Source of the DNA: an uncultured Granulosicoccus sp.
Lineage (GTDB): Bacteria > Pseudomonadota > Gammaproteobacteria > Granulosicoccales > Granulosicoccaceae
Length of the DNA stretch: 5,433 nt
NCBI GenBank assembly: GCA_938016235.1
Contig: CALLPU010000231.1
Location: 1-5,433 of the forward strand
Direction of reading: 5' to 3'
A program made the position numbers and the translations under genes. Numbering within the stretch: the first letter of the stretch is position 1; each line of letters begins with the position of its first letter. Of this stretch, positions 1 to 5,433 are shown one piece after another. Under the pieces are notes generated by a model. It made no database searches. It worked only from the letters and a program-made list of their open reading frames with translations, and was not told where the DNA came from.

Positions 1-962
1 CCACGGCTCGGGTCAGTGCCGAGTTCTATACCAATGCCATCAACGTAATGCGTGGATCGTCTGCAGTATCCACCTATTGTGGCCTGCCTGAGCAGGAAGC
101 GTTCGATATTGAATACTGGCTGCTTGAAGAAGCCAAATTACAGCGTATGCCAAAACCGAAAAGTCTGGCAGGGCGTGTGGCACTGGTCACCGGTGGAGCC
201 GGTGGCATTGGATCGGCAACCGCCGACAAGCTGCTTTCCGAAGGGGCTTGTGTGGTACTGGCAGATGTCGATGAGGGGCTGCTGAAAGAGACTGTAGCTC
301 AGCTCACCGCTACGCACGGCGGTGATGTGGTGCGTCACGTGCTCATGGATGTGACCGATGAGGCTCAGGTGATTGCCACATTCAACTCCGCCGCGTGTGA
401 GTTCGGTGGGATTGACATGCTGGTATCCAACGCAGGTATTGCCTCGTCGGCGGCGGTTGAAGATACATCGCTTGAGTTGTGGAACAAGAACATGGACATC
501 CTGTCCACCGGGTATTTCCTGGTATCCAGAGAGGCGTTTCGCATGCTCAGACGCCAGGCACTGGGTGGTGCTGTGGTATTTGTTGCCTCGAAAAATGCGT
601 TGGCCGCATCCCCTGGTGCTTCTGCCTATTGCACAGCGAAAGCGGCAGAAGTGCACCTGGCGCGGTGTCTGGCACTGGAGGGGGCTGAAGGCGGCATACG
701 GGTCAACGTGGTGAACCCCGATGCGGTGTTGCAGGGGTCCAAAATCTGGACGGGAGAATGGTTGCAACAACGCGCTGATGCCTACGGCAAGAATGCCGAG
801 GAGTTGCAGGCCCATTACCGTGAACGCTCATTGCTCAAGCGCGCGGTGTTGCCTGAAGATATCGCAGAGGCTACCTTTTTCCTGTTGAGCGACGCAGCGG
901 CTAAGTCCACCGGTAATATCATCAATGTGGATGCGGGCAACGTTCAGTCTTTCACGCGCTAG
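1..962 (+). CDS. rhaD: Bifunctional rhamnulose-1-phosphate aldolase / L-lactaldehyde dehydrogenase (3' part, 5' end outside window)
   Basis: The frame is open from the first complete codon (position 3) to TAG at 960-962, so the gene starts before the window. The ATG at 48 is internal and is not a real start. The first ~50 visible residues (AEFYTNAINVMRG, then GLPEQEAFDIEYWLLEEAK) are the end and linker of the class II aldolase half in RhaD/RhaEW-type fusions. A complete NAD-type short-chain dehydrogenase follows. Counting from the first visible residue, it has the TGGAGGIG nucleotide loop at 63-70, an acidic Asp after the second strand (~88, favouring NAD over NADP), NAG at 143-145, and catalytic Asn ~161, Ser ~196, Tyr 209 and Lys 213 (YCTAK). 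In the family, the aldolase half cleaves L-rhamnulose-1-phosphate to DHAP and L-lactaldehyde, and the SDR half oxidises the aldehyde to L-lactate in the cytoplasm. The gene is followed after 25 bases by rhaI, which supports a rhamnose operon. The aldolase metal site is not visible, so activity of that half cannot be judged. Confidence 0.9.
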   Translation, partial: TARVSAEFYTNAINVMRGSSAVSTYCGLPEQEAFDIEYWLLEEAKLQRMPKPKSLAGRVALVTGGAGGIGSATADKLLSEGACVVLADVDEGLLKETVAQLTATHGGDVVRHVLMDVTDEAQVIATFNSAACEFGGIDMLVSNAGIASSAAVEDTSLELWNKNMDILSTGYFLVSREAFRMLRRQALGGAVVFVASKNALAASPGASAYCTAKAAEVHLARCLALEGAEGGIRVNVVNPDAVLQGSKIWTGEWLQQRADAYGKNAEELQAHYRERSLLKRAVLPEDIAEATFFLLSDAAAKSTGNIINVDAGNVQSFTR

Positions 963-975
963 TGTCATACCAACC

Positions 976-979
976 AGGA
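976..979 (+). promoter_or_regulatory. Ribosome binding site of rhaI (AGGA)
   Basis: AGGA lies 8 bases before the ATG at 988 and inside the 25-base gap after the aldolase/dehydrogenase gene. It picks 988 as the rhaI start over an in-frame ATG at 925, which would overlap the upstream gene by 38 bases and add 21 residues that do not resemble the family. Confidence 0.7.
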
Positions 980-987
980 CCACCATC

Positions 988-2271
988 ATGCATATTGCAG
1001 GCGACTTGATCGACAAGCATAACCGCGCCACAGCTCAAGCTCGGGATGATGACTTCAATGCCCTGGCTGAGTATCTTCAACGTCTTGGTGTGGATATCCA
1101 GTCATTGACAGCCAAAGCTGCACAGTTTGGTGTGGCCATTCCGTCGTGGGGCGTTGGCACCGGTGGAACCCGTTTCGCGCGTTTTCCCGGTATCGGTGAA
1201 CCTCGGCATGTGTTCGACAAGCTGGATGACTGTGGCGTCATCCAGCAACTGACTCAGGCAACGCCAACGGTCTCCTTGCACATTCCCTGGGATGATGCCG
1301 ACCCGAGTGTTTTGCGCGAGCAGGCCAGTAGCCTCGGTCTGGGTTTTGACGCGATGAATTCCAATACGTTTCAGAACCAGCCCGATCAGGCTCACTCATA
1401 CAAGTTCGGATCCCTGTCACACACCGACATCGCTACTCGTGAGCAAGCCATCGAGCACAACATCCGGTGTATAGAGATTGGCAAGGCGCTGGGATCCCAG
1501 GCATTGACGGTTTGGGTGGGCGACGGTTCGAATTTTCCCGGCCAGACACATATGGGACAGCAGTTCGACCGGTATCTGGATGCGATGAAGCAGGTCTATG
1601 CCGCTCTGCCGGATCATTGGCAGATGTTTACTGAACATAAAATGTACGAGCCTGCGTTTTATTCAACCGTGGTGCAGGATTGGGGCAGCAGTTATCTGAT
1701 TGCCAGGGAATTGGGCCCGAAAGCGAGTTGCCTGGTGGATCTTGGTCATCATGCACCGAACGTCAACATCGAGATGATTGTTTCCCGCCTTGCACGCTTT
1801 GGCAAGCTGGGCGGTTTTCACTTCAATGATTCCAAGTACGGTGATGACGATCTGGACGCCGGTACCATAGACCCTTACCGATTGTTTCTCGTCTTCAACG
1901 AGCTTGTGGATATCGAAAGGCAGCAAGGTGATGCATTCAAACCTGCCTATATGCTGGATCAATCACACAACGTGACAGACCCTATAGAGAGCTTGATGTG
2001 CAGTGCGATGGAAGTACAGCGGGCATTTGTACAAGCGATGCTGGTGGATCGAGAAGCACTCGCCGCCTACCAGGCCGATAACGATGCCTTGATGGCATCA
2101 CAAACGCTCAAACAGGCATTCAGAACCAACGTAGATCCGATACTGCAGTGTGCGCGTGTGCAGCAAGGCGGCGCTCATGATCCCATCTCAGCCTACCGTG
2201 AGTCTGGTTATCGCACTATTGTTGCCAAGGATCGACCGCAGATCAGTGGCTCTGGCGGCGGTATTGTTTGA
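988..2271 (+). CDS. rhaI: L-rhamnose isomerase, RhaI type (TIM barrel)
   Basis: This 427-residue cytoplasmic, metal-dependent enzyme interconverts L-rhamnose and L-rhamnulose, the first step of phosphorylative rhamnose catabolism. It belongs to the xylose-isomerase-like TIM barrel group typified by Pseudomonas stutzeri L-rhamnose isomerase (430 residues), not the E. coli RhaA subfamily. From my memory of that enzyme's residue numbering, every key site is present with a constant offset of three: metal ligands Glu216 (in TEHK), Asp251, His278 (in GFHFND) and Asp324 (in MLDQSHN), and catalytic His254 (in DLGHH) and Asp286/Asp288 (in YGDDD). The start at 988 has an AGGA site, and the protein then begins MHIAGDLIDKHN. 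It sits 25 bases after the bifunctional aldolase/dehydrogenase and is probably cotranscribed with it. The P. stutzeri enzyme also accepts other aldoses such as D-allose, so substrate breadth is open. No rhamnulokinase, transporter or regulator is visible in the window. Confidence 0.93.
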   Translation: MHIAGDLIDKHNRATAQARDDDFNALAEYLQRLGVDIQSLTAKAAQFGVAIPSWGVGTGGTRFARFPGIGEPRHVFDKLDDCGVIQQLTQATPTVSLHIPWDDADPSVLREQASSLGLGFDAMNSNTFQNQPDQAHSYKFGSLSHTDIATREQAIEHNIRCIEIGKALGSQALTVWVGDGSNFPGQTHMGQQFDRYLDAMKQVYAALPDHWQMFTEHKMYEPAFYSTVVQDWGSSYLIARELGPKASCLVDLGHHAPNVNIEMIVSRLARFGKLGGFHFNDSKYGDDDLDAGTIDPYRLFLVFNELVDIERQQGDAFKPAYMLDQSHNVTDPIESLMCSAMEVQRAFVQAMLVDREALAAYQADNDALMASQTLKQAFRTNVDPILQCARVQQGGAHDPISAYRESGYRTIVAKDRPQISGSGGGIV

Positions 2272-2310
2272 TGCGGCAGGTGTTAGCCAGCCTCATGTGA
2301 TCATCGCTGA
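2272..2310. other. Convergent intergenic gap between rhaI and the Rid gene
   Basis: This is 39 bases between the stop of rhaI (+) and the stop of the Rid gene (-). I see no strong GC-rich hairpin followed by a T-run on either strand, so the two converging transcripts have no obvious intrinsic terminator here. They may overlap or stop by another mechanism. Confidence 0.5.
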
Positions 2311-2727
2311 CTAATCCGGTATCACGGCCGTACCGTCAATTTCCACCAGCCATTCAGGCCTTGCCAGCGCCTGCACCACCAGGCCGGTGGATACCGGGTG
2401 CACGTCCTTGATGTACTCACCCATGGTTCTATACACCGCCTCGCGATGACGCACGTCGGTGATGTACACAACCACCTTGACCAGATGCTCCATGGATCCG
2501 CCGCACTCTTCAATCAATTGCTGAATGTTCTGCATGACCTTGTGCGTCTGCTCAACCGGATCGTGGCTATCCAGATTCGTCGCATCATCCAGACTCTGCG
2601 GACACTGGCCACGCAGATACACGGTCTTGCCACCGTGCGTGACCACCGCCTGACACAGATCGTTATCCAGATTCTGTTCAGGGTAGGTGTCTTTGGTATT
2701 GAACTTACGGATTCTGGTGTGAGCCAT
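2311..2727 (-). CDS. Rid (YjgF/YER057c/UK114) family protein without the deaminase arginine
   Basis: This 138-residue soluble protein is close to the usual ~130 residues of the family. Rid proteins are trimers with ligand pockets at subunit interfaces. Family marks are the early strand pattern VYLRGQCPQ (37-45), the helix with QTHKVMQNIQQLIEECGG (60-77), the strand LVKVVVYITDVR (82-93) and the end LVEIDGTAVIPD (127-138). In RidA proper, an Arg in a P-A-R-[ST] motif binds the carboxylate of 2-imino acids. Here the matching stretch reads PVSTGLVV (111-118), with Ser113 in place of that Arg, so 2-iminobutyrate/2-iminopropionate deaminase activity is not expected. It therefore belongs with the arginine-less Rid subfamilies, whose functions are poorly known. 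It lies 39 bases after the flavoprotein gene on the same strand and is likely cotranscribed. No good Shine-Dalgarno sequence precedes the ATG at 2727, so translation may depend on the upstream gene. The RidA symbol should not be transferred. Confidence 0.88.
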   Translation of the reverse strand: MAHTRIRKFNTKDTYPEQNLDNDLCQAVVTHGGKTVYLRGQCPQSLDDATNLDSHDPVEQTHKVMQNIQQLIEECGGSMEHLVKVVVYITDVRHREAVYRTMGEYIKDVHPVSTGLVVQALARPEWLVEIDGTAVIPD

Positions 2728-2766
2728 GATGCGTGAGGGTTGAGTTGACGGGCGTTTGTCGGACGA

Positions 2767-4026
2767 TCAGCGCAAGGACGCCAGATGATGATCGCGATAG
2801 CGTTGCTGCGTAACGATATGGTCCGCGAGGAACTTGGCATCGTGCCAGACACCCCAGATGAACGAGGAGCCGCGTCTGGACTGCCACGGCAGGCCGAGGA
2901 AATAGATGCCCGGTTCTGGTGACACGCCACGCTGGTGTTTGGGTTTGCCGTTATCATCAGTGGCATCCACGTCCAGCCAACGGTAATCATGGCCATAGCC
3001 GGTTGCCCAGATGATGGTGGTGATACCCGCCTCTTGCAGATCCAGTTCAAGTGTGGGGTTGCGAACGCAGTCTGGGTCTGGTCCAATCACATGTGCCTCG
3101 GGTTCCAGCGGTAAATCAAGACCATTGGCTTGCACATAGGCATCGGCTTCGTTCAGCACAGACAGGTAGTTTTTGTCGCCCTGGGCGATGTTGTCTGCAA
3201 GGTCGGCGGCAAAGTGCAGCTTGCCATCTGCATAGTCTGTGGTGCGACCCACCAGGTGCATGCCGAGGTTAGCCAGATTCCGGAAATCAACCGTGTGCCC
3301 ACCGCGTGCACCACTGACCGAGATCGTCACATGTTCTGATCCGGCAGGTGCCGCAGCAGCATCCCACTTACCCAGCACGCCGAGCCACCAGACAAAATCA
3401 TGGGTGCGATAACGGCGAGGTGGCCGATCATGCGGGCCCACCGACAAATACGTTGTCCTGCCTGAACGCAGCAGTTCATCGGCAATTTGTCCACCGGATG
3501 AACCGGCGCCGACGACCAGTACTGCACCGTCTGGCAACTGTGCAGGATTACGGTAGGTATTGGAATGCATCTGCACCAGGCCATCGGTTTCCGGGATCAG
3601 TGAGGGCATGACGGGAGTCTGGAAAGGACCGGTAGCCGCAACCACGTGATCCGCTTCCAGCATACCCTCAGAGGTCTGTACCACGAACCCGGCATGGCCA
3701 GATCGCTTTTTGACAGACAGCACGTCCACGCCGCATCGTATTGGCGCGTTAATGTGCTCAGCGTAGCGGACAAAGTAATCCGCTACGTTCTCCTTGGGAA
3801 TGAAATCACCATCATCGAAGCCGTGAAACTCCAGGCTGGGAAAGCGATCATGCCAGGCTGGACCGTTGGCCACCAGAGAGTCCCAGCGTTCAGAGCGCCA
3901 GCGCTCCGCGATGCGATGCCGCTCTAGCACGAGATGATCAATGCCGTTGTTGCTCAGGTGTTCACTCATGGCGAGCCCGGCCTGGCCACCGCCAACAATC
4001 AGCGTGTTTATTTTTTCGGCCGGCAT
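2767..4026 (-). CDS. FAD/NAD(P)H-dependent oxidoreductase, FMO/CzcO-like flavoprotein
   Basis: This 419-residue protein has two dinucleotide-binding folds. The first is an N-terminal FAD site GGGQAG (12-17) with Glu35 at the end of the next strand. The second is an NAD(P)H site GAGSSG (173-178). The two ATG hinge motifs of flavin monooxygenases are seen at AATG (130-133) and WATGYG (340-345). HSNTYRNP (154-161) just before the second fold is typical of the CzcO/FMO group. The C-terminal PGIYFLGLPWQ and SSFIWGVWHDAKFLADHI (372-404) keep the flavin-domain ending. There is no signal peptide or membrane segment, so it is cytoplasmic. In the family, such enzymes hydroxylate or oxygenate N-, S- or C-centres, or act as reductases; the substrate here is unknown. 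The start at 4026 has an AAGGA site 7-8 bases upstream. The Rid gene follows after 39 bases, which suggests the two act on one pathway. The name CzcO in databases reflects an old cation-diffusion association and is not evidence of metal transport. Confidence 0.88.
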   Translation of the reverse strand: MPAEKINTLIVGGGQAGLAMSEHLSNNGIDHLVLERHRIAERWRSERWDSLVANGPAWHDRFPSLEFHGFDDGDFIPKENVADYFVRYAEHINAPIRCGVDVLSVKKRSGHAGFVVQTSEGMLEADHVVAATGPFQTPVMPSLIPETDGLVQMHSNTYRNPAQLPDGAVLVVGAGSSGGQIADELLRSGRTTYLSVGPHDRPPRRYRTHDFVWWLGVLGKWDAAAAPAGSEHVTISVSGARGGHTVDFRNLANLGMHLVGRTTDYADGKLHFAADLADNIAQGDKNYLSVLNEADAYVQANGLDLPLEPEAHVIGPDPDCVRNPTLELDLQEAGITTIIWATGYGHDYRWLDVDATDDNGKPKHQRGVSPEPGIYFLGLPWQSRRGSSFIWGVWHDAKFLADHIVTQQRYRDHHLASLR

Positions 4027-4033
4027 GCAGGGA

Positions 4034-4038
4034 TCCTT
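4034..4038 (-). promoter_or_regulatory. Ribosome binding site of the flavoprotein gene (AAGGA)
   Basis: On the minus strand AAGGA is followed by 7 bases and the ATG at 4026. Spacing and match are good and fix the start, which also places the FAD-binding GxGxxG at residue 12 as expected. Confidence 0.7.
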
Positions 4039-4078
4039 TTCATTCGGTACGACGCGTTAACCCTTGGAGACGCTACAC

Positions 4079-4107
4079 ATTATTGCACCGATAGGATCGC
4101 GGGCGAA
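4079..4107 (-). promoter_or_regulatory. Possible sigma-70 promoter for the flavoprotein-Rid pair
   Basis: On the minus strand an AATAAT -10 box (4079-4084) is preceded by TGC, giving an extended -10 form. A weak TTCGCC -35 box (4102-4107, three of six matches) lies 17 bases upstream. It would give a 5' leader of about 45 bases. A short dyad, CGAT-AGG-ATCG (4089-4099), sits in the spacer where a repressor could bind. The -35 match is poor, so this rests mainly on position and the -10 element. Confidence 0.35.
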
Positions 4108-4117
4108 AGACGTTTAT

Positions 4118-4155
4118 TGTGCTGTCAGGCTTTGCGCGGCAAACAGTGTTGCACA
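4118..4155. other. Imperfect dyad just downstream of pilE
   Basis: Arms TGTG-CTGT and ACAG-(5-base bulge)-CACA flank an inner perfect hairpin TTTGC-CGC-GCAAA on the minus strand (4131-4143). It starts about ten bases after the pilE stop, where the pil transcript would end. No T-run follows on the minus strand, so it is not a canonical intrinsic terminator. It could be a 3'-end stabilising hairpin, a weak terminator or a protein site. Confidence 0.35.
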
Positions 4156-4164
4156 GTTAAAAAG

Positions 4165-4575
4165 TTACCAGCAGTCAGGCCCTTTTGCACCGCTGGCATT
4201 TTTCTCACCGGTCGCTGTGATGCTCAATGAGCCACAATCGGTATCGTTTTCTTGCCGGCTACCGGCCACCGGGACGGCAGTGAGGGTATACGTTTGAGTC
4301 TGTCGATTGGCCACCAGCGAGTAGTACCCCTCTTCAGACGTGGTTCTTAGCGTGCACGCGCCATTGTAGGTTCCCTCCAGCGTGAAGCAACGTTCCAATC
4401 GCAGTACTGTGTTTGACAGAAGGGATACGGCATCCTGCCGGTTGGCCTGCACGATATAACCGCCAAACCCCACTGCCGCTATGCCCGCTATGATCCCCAG
4501 TATGGAAATCACGATCATCATCTCGATCAATGAATAACCACGCTGGGATCTGGATGTGAAAGATACGATATTCAT
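4165..4575 (-). CDS. pilE: Minor type IV pilin, PilE-like
   Basis: This 136-residue type IV prepilin has a 13-residue basic leader ending in Gly13, cut by the prepilin peptidase PilD before Tyr14. The class III motif is G-YSLIEMMIVISILGII with Glu18 at mature position +5. Residues 14-40 form the hydrophobic N-terminal helix that anchors in the inner membrane and then packs in the fibre. The small C-terminal domain has four cysteines (63, 74, 114, 135), enough for two disulfides, and the last lies one residue from the end. The +1 residue is Tyr rather than the usual Phe. In the family, PilE is a low-abundance pilin that primes or caps pilus assembly together with PilV, PilW and PilX. The ATG overlaps the pilX stop as ATGA (4572-4575). 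No Shine-Dalgarno sequence is seen, so translation is probably coupled to pilX. Length is close to Pseudomonas PilE (about 140). A PilA-like major pilin or a GspH/FimT-like protein is less likely given the operon position. Confidence 0.87.
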   Translation of the reverse strand: MNIVSFTSRSQRGYSLIEMMIVISILGIIAGIAAVGFGGYIVQANRQDAVSLLSNTVLRLERCFTLEGTYNGACTLRTTSEEGYYSLVANRQTQTYTLTAVPVAGSRQENDTDCGSLSITATGEKNASGAKGPDCW

Positions 4576-5174
4576 TTTGTGACAACGACGACCGTCTCGA
4601 TAGCTCGGTTCACTTCCTCTTTACTGCCGACACCATGAGATTCCACCCGATACAGAATATGCTCCCGGGCACCAGAGCTTGTCTTGCCGTAAGCGGCACC
4701 GCCTATATCCAGGTTCACAATACCGGTACCGCCATCGGCAATGTACTCGCCGATCTGTTCATAGGCGTATCGCGGCTGATTGGCAACCCCTAGCAAGGTG
4801 CCGTCTTCAACCGTGTGCTGGCCTTGATAGTTGGGACTATCCCACCATTTCTCAGCCAGTGAATCCAGACTGAACACACCGTCAGAGGCTGTGCTGTCTG
4901 CAAAGGTACGTTCGCCGAGCTTCTCGATCAGTTTGTTTTGCGCCACCACCGTGCCGCCCTCGGCTGCCTCCATGGCGCGACTGTATTGAATCGCGTTACC
5001 GGCCGTTCTCTCGGTCTCACGTGTGGTGCTGACGGTACCTGATAGAAGAATACCGGCGATCAATACAATGACCACGACGGTCACCAGAGCAAACCCGTCC
5101 TGCGCCTGCTTGCGAGGGCGACTACGCTGCAAGTACCTGTGCGAATGTTCAACAGCGCGTTCCGGCAGCATCAT
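4572..5174 (-). CDS. pilX: Type IV pilus minor pilin / assembly protein PilX
   Basis: This 200-residue prepilin-like protein fits the family length. A long leader of about 27 residues, rich in Arg, Lys and Gln, ends in QDG. It is followed by a hydrophobic helix starting FALVTVVVIVLIAGILL (28-44) and the PilX N-terminal family pattern TRETERTAGNAIQYSRAMEAAEGG (51-74; compare the usual ERMAGN and A-x-x-AAE). The +5 glutamate is absent (Thr32), as in other tip-type pseudopilins of the PilX/GspK kind. PilX works with PilV, PilW and PilE as a priming complex for pilus assembly in the inner membrane. The start overlaps the pilW stop as ATGA (5171-5174), and two Met codons stand in tandem. A GAGGAA site precedes them, so either ATG could be used. 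A TTG at codon 15 would give a leader of usual length but has weaker support. The next gene is pilE, with no pilY1 between. Confidence 0.87.
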   Translation of the reverse strand: MMLPERAVEHSHRYLQRSRPRKQAQDGFALVTVVVIVLIAGILLSGTVSTTRETERTAGNAIQYSRAMEAAEGGTVVAQNKLIEKLGERTFADSTASDGVFSLDSLAEKWWDSPNYQGQHTVEDGTLLGVANQPRYAYEQIGEYIADGGTGIVNLDIGGAAYGKTSSGAREHILYRVESHGVGSKEEVNRAIETVVVVTK

Positions 5175-5433
5175 AGATTCCTCAGTGCGGTGCGCACCAC
5201 CACTTCTCGTCGGTAACGATTGTCTGGGTAGTCGATCACCGTGTTGTTGAATTGATATTGTCGCCCAAGCGCATCAATGTTTCTCTGGCTGACCAGCAGC
5301 AGGTTCATGAGGATTTCGCGAGTGGCTGCAAGATCGGCAGGCAAGGCATCGCCTGAGTCGACGTAGCGATCTATGGAGCCGTCGTTGCCATCATCGACGC
5401 CCAGGCTGATGATCATGTCGGACACATCGAAAC
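5171..5433 (-). CDS. pilW: Type IV pilus minor pilin PilW (C-terminal part, 5' end outside window)
   Basis: The frame is open from the window edge to TGA at 5171-5173. The GTG near 5425 is internal, as the frame continues upstream (…FDVSDM). About 87 residues are visible, covering the C-terminal domain. PilW-like marks are the acidic turn GVDDGNDGSIDRYVD, the segment REILMNLLLVSQ that matches the family's R-x-x-L-L-V-R-S strand, and the ending DNRYRREVVVRTALRNL, close to the usual YRR…(T)…LRN terminus. PilW is an inner-membrane minor pilin that joins the PilV-PilX-PilE priming complex for pilus assembly. The prepilin leader and N-terminal helix lie outside the window. It overlaps pilX by four bases (ATGA), which implies translation coupling in one transcript. 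Identification rests on the C-terminal pattern and position before pilX. Confidence 0.82.
   Translation of the reverse strand, partial: FDVSDMIISLGVDDGNDGSIDRYVDSGDALPADLAATREILMNLLLVSQRNIDALGRQYQFNNTVIDYPDNRYRREVVVRTALRNL
5178..5183 (-). promoter_or_regulatory. Ribosome binding site of pilX (GAGGAA) inside pilW
   Basis: GAGGAA lies 3 bases before the first ATG of pilX and 6 bases before the second tandem ATG. It supports independent initiation on pilX in addition to coupling through the ATGA overlap. The spacing slightly favours the second ATG. Confidence 0.55.

Noticed and set aside
138..815. Long open frame on the minus strand opposite the dehydrogenase domain (225 codons)
   Set aside because: The translation has no recognisable domain, and its composition is that of an antisense shadow of a well-conserved gene on the other strand.
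925..987. Upstream in-frame ATG extending rhaI by 21 residues into the aldolase/dehydrogenase gene
   Set aside because: It would overlap the upstream gene by 38 bases and adds residues that do not look like the family. The ATG at 988 has a well-placed AGGA site and gives a length near that of the characterised enzyme.
2272..2310. Possible bidirectional terminator between rhaI and the Rid gene
   Set aside because: Only four-base complementary ends (CAGC/GCTG) and a TGATCA palindrome are present, with no stable stem and no T-run on either strand.
2398..2736. 112-codon plus-strand frame opposite the Rid gene
   Set aside because: It is the antisense of a conserved Rid coding sequence, with no family features or ribosome site of its own.
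2514..3086. 190-codon minus-strand frame spanning the flavoprotein end and the Rid start
   Set aside because: It is rich in Arg, Ser, Thr, Ile and Pro without motifs, and lies in another frame across two solid genes. It is a frame shadow.
3934..4297. Plus-strand frames across the pilE-flavoprotein gap (98 and 77 codons)
   Set aside because: They cover both an intergenic region and parts of two minus-strand genes, have no ribosome site, and their translations show no recognisable domain.
1..5433. Search for mobile elements, CRISPR arrays, tRNA/rRNA genes and tandem repeats
   Set aside because: Coding genes fill the window with only short gaps (25, 39, 39 and 138 bases). I saw no spaced direct repeats, transposase motifs or tRNA-like cloverleaf segments.

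Overview
The window looks like part of a gammaproteobacterial chromosome of moderate GC content with tight gene packing. The main clue is the pilW-pilX-pilE order of minor type IV pilin genes, which is typical of Gammaproteobacteria. A marine heterotroph is a reasonable guess, because sugar catabolism and flavoprotein genes sit next to the pilus genes, but the sequence alone does not give a genus. There is no sign of phage, insertion sequence, CRISPR array or RNA gene. The window carries two loci reading left to right, then five genes reading right to left.

Left part (1-2271, + strand): L-rhamnose catabolism. The window opens inside a bifunctional rhamnulose-1-phosphate aldolase / lactaldehyde dehydrogenase. 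Only the end of the aldolase half and the whole short-chain dehydrogenase half are visible. After 25 bases comes rhaI, an L-rhamnose isomerase of the Pseudomonas stutzeri type with every metal and catalytic position conserved. Together they would isomerise L-rhamnose to L-rhamnulose and, after phosphorylation by a kinase not seen here, cleave it to DHAP and L-lactaldehyde and oxidise the aldehyde to L-lactate.

Middle part (2311-4026, - strand): a two-gene unit. An FMO/CzcO-like FAD- and NAD(P)H-binding oxidoreductase is followed after 39 bases by a Rid (YjgF/YER057c/UK114) family protein that lacks the arginine needed for the classical imine deaminase activity. A flavin oxidoreductase followed by a Rid protein suggests a small oxidative pathway on a nitrogenous compound. 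Its substrate cannot be read from the sequence. The unit converges on rhaI across a 39-base gap.

Right part (4165-5433, - strand): minor type IV pilin genes pilW (3' end only), pilX and pilE, joined by two ATGA stop/start overlaps. No pilY1 lies between pilX and pilE, where many gammaproteobacteria carry it. A 138-base gap separates pilE from the flavoprotein gene. It holds a plausible weak promoter and an imperfect dyad but no canonical terminator.

Most of the window is ordinary. The parts most worth a second look are the arginine-less Rid protein paired with the flavoprotein, and the compact pilus operon without pilY1.
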